Shown piece after piece: positions 59,128 to 64,000 of a DNA stretch of 64,000 nucleotides. Source of the stretch: Symbiodinium natans. Lineage: Eukaryota > Sar > Dinophyceae > Suessiales > Symbiodiniaceae. The notes under the pieces were generated by a model. It ran no database searches. It saw only the letters and a program-made list of their open reading frames with translations, and was not told the origin of the DNA. The translations under genes and the position numbers were made by a program. The DNA is taken from contig CAJNDS010002223.1 of the NCBI GenBank assembly GCA_905221605.1, forward strand, positions 506,500 to 570,499. Reading direction: 5' to 3'. Each line of letters opens with the position of its first letter. Positions within the stretch are counted from its first letter, which is position 1.

Positions 59128-59620
59128 CGGACCCCGACGCCTCTTCATGCGAGGCGGAAAGTATTCCTGCTCGGAGAGGGCTCCTTCCGCGCAGCCTCCG
59201 GGTCGCGCGCGCTCCCAGAAAATGGGGGCTGCTAGGGTTAGAGCGCCTTGGGGTTTTCGAGGCTTTGGGATTCTTTGAGGTTTTCAGGATTTCTGCGTGC
59301 AGTCTCTCGTGCAGTCTCGAAGTATGACCGGCCACGGCCATTCTGGATCGTTCACGAGCAGCTGCTATGTTTGTTGGGAGCGCACCGCATGCGCAAAAAA
59401 AGCTGAAGGTTTTGCATTTCGTGCATCCAGATATGCCTGCCTGTCTTCCTTCGTTCCCTGATCTGATCTCACCTCCTCTTCCGTGGTGCTGGTTACGCAG
59501 CTGCGCAGCCTGAAAAAATCCCCCTCAGATCTGCATCTCCACCCATCCAAGACTCAAGTTTTTCAACACTCAATCCGCGGCAGTAAGCCTGCGTCCTGAG
59601 GGGCCCAAACATAGCACCCT

Positions 59621-59722
59621 TATGGGGGCCCTTATACCCCAGTAGTAGGATCCTTATGGGTGCCCTTATACCCCAATAGTAGGATCCTTATGGGGGCCCT
59701 TATACCCCAATCGTAGGATCCT
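59621..59722 (+). repeat. 34-bp tandem repeat, three copies
   Basis: TATGGGGGCCCTTATACCCC followed by (A)GTAGGATCCT, three times at 34-bp steps with few changes. The unit is itself partly palindromic (GGGGCCCTTATACCCC). Confidence 0.85.
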
Positions 59723-61344
59723 TATGTTTGTGTGGTCTCTAGGGGCCCCTAGAGGCCTGCAGTCATCGGGCTCAGGGTTCAGGGTGTGGGCTTCATGAGC
59801 CCGAAGATCCAAAGTCCCTAAACCCTAAACCCTAAACCCTAAATCCTAAACCCTAAACCCTAAACTTGGTTTTCAAGGCTTCCGCTCAGACTGCTTCACT
59901 GTCTGAGGCCGGCACGAACCGCCGAGATTGAGAGTGAGTACGACAGCGACTGGAGTCCTCTACTCTGAAAAGTTGCTGACAACTAGTCGAGTACCTGAGA
60001 GGGCCTTCTCATGGGGGGATTGTAGGCTGAGGCAAGGGCTGCTTGCCGGCCCTACCCTCAACTTTGATGCCCTCCCTATCAACTCATGGCGTTCCCTCGA
60101 GGCTGGGATCCCTGAACATGTTGGCATTGCGGCCGTATTCCCTTTTGAGATCTTTGAGGCTCTGCTTGTCAGGAAAGGGCCAGTGATGGTTTGAGCGCAA
60201 ACTTCGACTCATTATGAGAAGCATGGCCATCTGGTGGCGAGCAGAGTGTGCAGCCAGTCAGATGTCATACAAACCTTGCACTTGAAGGCTTCGGGTTCGG
60301 GTTTTGAGGTGGCTCAAAGTTGAGGACGGGGTCAAAGGAATCAGGAGTTTAGGATCTAACCGAGTCCAACGAGTGCAATACAAACCCTAAACTGTAATCT
60401 AAACCTCAAACCCTAAACCGTAGCGAGCAGCTCACAGCCTCAGTCTGTTCAGCCAAGCCGAGGCCACAGCACCGTGCAGCAAGAACTGCGCGTGGAGGCG
60501 CCCCTCATGTCATAGCGCGGCCAGAAGGGTTTAGGGTTTAGGGTTTAGGGTTTAGGGTTTAGGGTTTAGGGTTTAGGGTTCAGGGTTCAGGGTTCAGGGT
60601 TTAGGGTTTAGGGTTTAGTTCAATGCTTTATGGTTTCAATCCTGTTCTTCAGCAGGAATCTGAACATGTCAGTGGTGGATCCAACCGGTATTTTTCTCTG
60701 AGCGTGTATGCCTACCTCTGATAAAGCCAGAGACAGACTGCCTGGAAGAGATGCTTGTAGTGCACCTACCAGCATTCCCGCTTACTACGTTTCTCGCCAT
60801 GGGAGAGATCGACTTCTTTCACTACTTTTTGCTTAAGAACTCCAAAAGATTCAAAAAACAATCCCTGTATTACCCTTAATAAGGAAGATTAGTAGTTCAG
60901 CGGCTTGTGAAAGTTCTCTGAAGGTAATTCTCCTAGGTAGGAGAAGGGGTGCCCTTTAAAAGGGAGCCCGTCTGAACCCTCTTCTGGCTCTCTTAAGCAG
61001 GGACCTTATTCAGAGGGTCTATCTCCCCAAGGGTCCCCCTAATCCTATCCCCTAAATTCTTCCCAATTCGCGCAACATCTTCCGGGCAGGCCTCCGCGAA
61101 ACAAAATACCTTCATGTCTATCAGTTCATCTGAAACAATTAAACCCTAAACCCCAAAAACCCGAAAAACCCTTAAAACCCTAAACAACCCTAAAAGCCCC
61201 AATAACCCTCAAAACCCCAAAAGCCCTTAAAACCCTAAAAAAACCCTAAAAACCCTAAAAACCCTACAACCCTAAAAACCCTAAAAGGCCTAAAAACCGG
61301 TGACCCGTTCAGGGCGCGCACAGTTGTCCAAACCTGAAGCCCCA

Positions 61345-61466
61345 AGATCTTCCAAAACCCCTTAGGTAAGGAATATACCCTAATTTAAGGGATATACCCT
61401 AATTTAGACTAAGGATCCTTACTAGGAATTAGAGTATATACCTTAATTAGGGGTTTTGGAAGATCT
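61345..61466. mobile_element. MITE-like element, family E (copy E2)
   Basis: AGATCTTCCAAAACCCC and GGGGTTTTGGAAGATCT are perfect inverted ends. The interior repeats TATACCCTAATTTA-type units. Confidence 0.8.
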
Positions 61467-61981
61467 GAAGCCCCCAAGATCCTGAAAGCCCATTGCTATG
61501 CGTCCGGCCTGGCGGGTTCTAGGGATCCTGTGCTAAACCCTAAACCCGAAACCCTAAACCCTAAACCCTAAACCCTAAACCCTAAACCCTAAACCCTAAA
61601 CCCTAAACCCTAAACCCTAAACCCTAAGCTATGCGCTTTTGCAGGTCAGATCGGCTTCGGACTTGGTTTTGCCGGAGCGCGCACGTCAGAGGGAGCAGGG
61701 CTGCTGAGGGTTATGTTAGGGGATGAATCATGCTCCACCTCAGTTCGGGTTTAGGGTTTAGGGTTTAGGGTTTAGGATTTAGGGTTTAGGGTTTCGGGTT
61801 TCGGGTTTTAGCCTTTAGGGTTTAGGGGTCTTGGTTGCCGTCGCTGCTTTAGAACATCCTTAAACCGCCGCAGCAGCAGCGCCTGCCAGCAGCGGCAGCA
61901 GCCGCAGCAACAACAAACAACAACACCCTGAGCTGTACGTGACCCGAGGCGAAGTCTAGAAGTTATACCCCCAAAAATCTT

Positions 61982-62072
61982 GGATATGCTGTGTTCAGGC
62001 CACCCTAAACCCTAAACCCTAAACCCTAAACCCTAAACCCTAAACCCTAAACTGGATTGTGTGTTCAGGCCA
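61982..62072 (-). repeat. Telomere-like tract flanked by a direct repeat
   Basis: TGTGTTCAGGCCA occurs at 61990-62002 and 62060-62072, each preceded by a GGAT. Between them lie CCCTAAA repeats (62003-62050). Confidence 0.75.
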
Positions 62073-62265
62073 TGTTCAGGGGAGGCATTCAAGGGATGTC
62101 TGCGTGGCTAGAGTGCCTTTTTTCGAGGCTTCGGGAGCAGATCTGGAGGGCTTCTTATCAGCCAAGGTTTGTAGAGTTTCAAAAGGAAAGCGTTTAGTAC
62201 TTTGGTAAAGTAGTAAGTTAAGCAAATGCCCTTGGGGCACATGTCCATAGCTTTTCCTTTATAGG

Positions 62266-62403
62266 GTTCTTAGGGGAGGGGTGTGCAAGGGGGATGTGTA
62301 ACCCAAGGATCCCTAGTGCTCCCCACTACTCCCTGAATCTCCTTAAGCTTCCCTAACGTTCCCTAGGCACCTAATTTCCGATGAACCCCCCTCCCCTAAG
62401 AAC
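62266..62403. mobile_element. MITE-like palindromic element (family I)
   Basis: GTTCTTAGGGGAGGGG and CCCCTCCCCTAAGAAC are perfect 16-bp inverted ends around about 105 bp. Single copy in the window. Confidence 0.75.
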
Positions 62404-63243
62404 ATCTGGCCGGAGCCTGAAGCCTTGTCAAAAGCGGGTGTGCAAGGCACATCTCCGCCTCAAGCTTCGCGCCCCTCAGCCTTAAGCAAGCATCCCGAGA
62501 AGCTCGAGCTCAGTATCGATTCGTGCCTGAAGCCCCTGCAACCCGAAACCCTACGCCTGTAAGCCTGCAAGCTTGAAATTTGTCCCAGCCCCCCGGTTTA
62601 GGGTGTAGGGTTCAGGGCTTAGGGTTCCGAAGCTCCAAAGCAGGTACCGAGTCGGTGACTTCGTGCAGGCAGCCTCCCAAAAAGAGCCGCGAGGTAATTG
62701 CTAAAAGGTTACGGCTGGCAGGAGGGGGTCGTTTGTATATATTCTTTGGTGTGGAAAGGGAACTTTTGGGGATCTTGGGATTTGCCTTACTTGCGCAAGG
62801 AGTGTGACAAGAGCGGTTGGGAGAATACGGGACGCTGCGGCCTTTCAGGCCCTGACATGTTAACTACCTTCACGCCAGGGTTTTGGGTTTGGGTCCGGGT
62901 GGGCGAAGGATGTGCGCTCTACCGTAGCAGTCACATGAGCATCGGACTCGAGATTGATACATCGTGATACATCGAGAGCTATAAGCACGAGGCCTCGCAC
63001 TTTCGAAAGTAAGGGTGTGTGTGTGTGTGTGTGCGTGCGTGTGTACTCCTTTTGGACCCCCGCCCCCCCCCCCCCCCCCGCCCCCTCTGTAGCGAAAACA
63101 AACTTCATCCAACTGAACTTGGAACAGATTTGGGGGAGCTGAGCCTTCCTCCGCCAAACCCCAACCCCAACCCCCCCCCCCCCCCCCCCGAACAATATTT
63201 TTGTCGCGATCCGGGCCCACCAACTACAAAAAATGCCTCAGTT

Positions 63244-63360
63244 AGGGTTTAGGGTTTAGGGTTTAGGGTTTAGGGTTTAGGGTTTAGGGTTTAAGGTTTA
63301 GGGTTTAGGGTTTAGGGTTTAGGGTTTAGGGTTTAGAGTTTAGGGTTTAGGGTTTAGAGC
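63244..63360 (+). repeat. TTTAGGG array
   Basis: About 16 units in G-rich orientation with a few TTAAGG or TTTAGAG variants. Confidence 0.9.
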
Positions 63361-63385
63361 TTAGGCTCTCCGGCCAGGGCCTCAT

Positions 63386-63451
63386 AGGTGGAAAGGCGGC
63401 CCTCCTCAGCAACATCTACGCGACCCCGGCCAGATTCTCCTGCCCGCCAGT
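63386..63451. CDS. Exon-like segment, orientation undecided
   Basis: On the + strand GGCCAG|G opens LIGGKAALLSNIYATPARF, and on the minus strand GGGCAG|G opens ESGRGRVDVAEEGRLSTYEA. Both have plausible borders. No family recognised, so only one, or neither, is real. Confidence 0.25.
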
Positions 63452-64000
63452 GTTTGAGGGTTGCAGACGATTTTGGGGAAGGGGGTCCTCAGAATAAGGA
63501 TGCCGTGGTATAATGAGGACGCAAGAACCCTAAACCCTAACCCCTAAACCCCAAGACCCTCTAGGCAGGCTCTAACTTTCAATGGTTGCAGCATGTAGAG
63601 TTTCGGCGGTTTTGGGAGCGATTCAAAAGGTTTAGGGTTAGAGCTTGACCATGCATGCTGCAGGGTCTTTTTGAGGGTTTTTTGTGCTTCTTGCTGGGGG
63701 TGCTGGGCACCATGATGACTTGTAATCCGGGCTTTCGCCTCTGCTTTTGATTGGCGTCTTGAGCTCCCAGATTTAAGGGCTTGGGTGTTGTGACGTGTCG
63801 AATATGTTGCGATCTTAGAGCTGGCCGGCTACTTTCCGGAGCTTGGCTCTTTAAAAATTTAGGGGCCAAACTAATTGTAAACGCTTGCGCGCGCCGCCTC
63901 AGCAGCCCGGCCGGCCCCAGGACAGGAAAGGAGGAAAGAGGGTTTCGCAAAAAAAGGTGGGGGGTGGGGGGGGTGTGGGGGGGGGGGGGGGGGGGGGGGG

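Noticed and set aside
58942-59341. Minus-strand frames with repeated AFGFWLL
   Set aside because: They are products of a 7-bp tandem repeat read in all three phases.
62860-63252. Gly- or Pro-rich frames on both strands
   Set aside because: They result from long C and G homopolymers and a GT microsatellite.

Overview
The window is nuclear DNA of a protist alga, most likely a dinoflagellate, carrying one complete integrated polinton-like virus (PLV). Four things point to a dinoflagellate: TTTAGGG/CCCTAAA telomere-type repeats scattered in both orientations; a very low gene density; tiny exons separated by long introns; and introns that start with GC or GA more often than GT, end in AG and are followed by G. 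The species cannot be named from this sequence.

Layout. Positions 1-396 are host DNA with a telomere-like tract and a small hairpin element. Positions 397-22009 are a 21.6 kb provirus bounded by 252-bp terminal inverted repeats (TIRs) in which I found no mismatch, flanked by a direct repeat of at least 5 bp (CCTTC). Its left 3.6 kb (649 to about 4210) is GC-rich and differs from the rest: it holds two large open genes of unknown function (897-2078 and 2342-3829), a short telomere-like tract and GC-rich tandem hairpins. The remaining 17.5 kb is AT-rich and holds the viral genes: two related Cys-pair proteins, a DDE integrase, a coiled-coil protein, a 1299-aa fusion of family B DNA polymerase and SF1 helicase, a GIY-YIG nuclease, three virion-type proteins of low complexity, a penton-like minor capsid protein, a lipase-like hydrolase, the major capsid protein, a fibre with an S74 chaperone domain, a packaging ATPase and small accessory genes. 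All appear intact, so the element could in principle still be functional. No adenovirus-type maturation protease was recognised.

How the viral genes fit together. The integrase inserts the DNA. The polymerase-helicase copies it. MCP, penton and ATPase build and fill the particle. The S74 fibre and lipase are probable attachment or entry functions. The replication-side genes share an upstream box (TTTCTTTAAATAC on the + strand for minus-strand genes) 25-28 nt before the start codon. The structural genes instead start directly downstream of TATA/TAAT runs. Perfect AT-rich hairpins lie just after many genes and probably mark transcript ends.

Positions 22010-64000 look like a gene desert but are not one. 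Reading for short conserved segments on the + strand reveals a kinesin motor domain split into at least 13 mini-exons from 28223 to 43456. Six of its introns could be checked for frame: donors are GC (3), GA (2) and GT (1). Further exon-like pieces occur before and after it, including a clear minus-strand one at 58113-58231. The introns and spacers are filled with telomere-like tracts, several families of about 100-bp palindromic elements (MITE-like), microsatellites and minisatellites. Some telomere-like tracts interrupt the MITEs or are flanked by direct repeats of the host DNA (24 bp at 40.5 kb, about 34 bp at 58.8 kb, 13 bp at 62.0 kb), which suggests they were inserted at staggered breaks rather than being remnants of chromosome ends.
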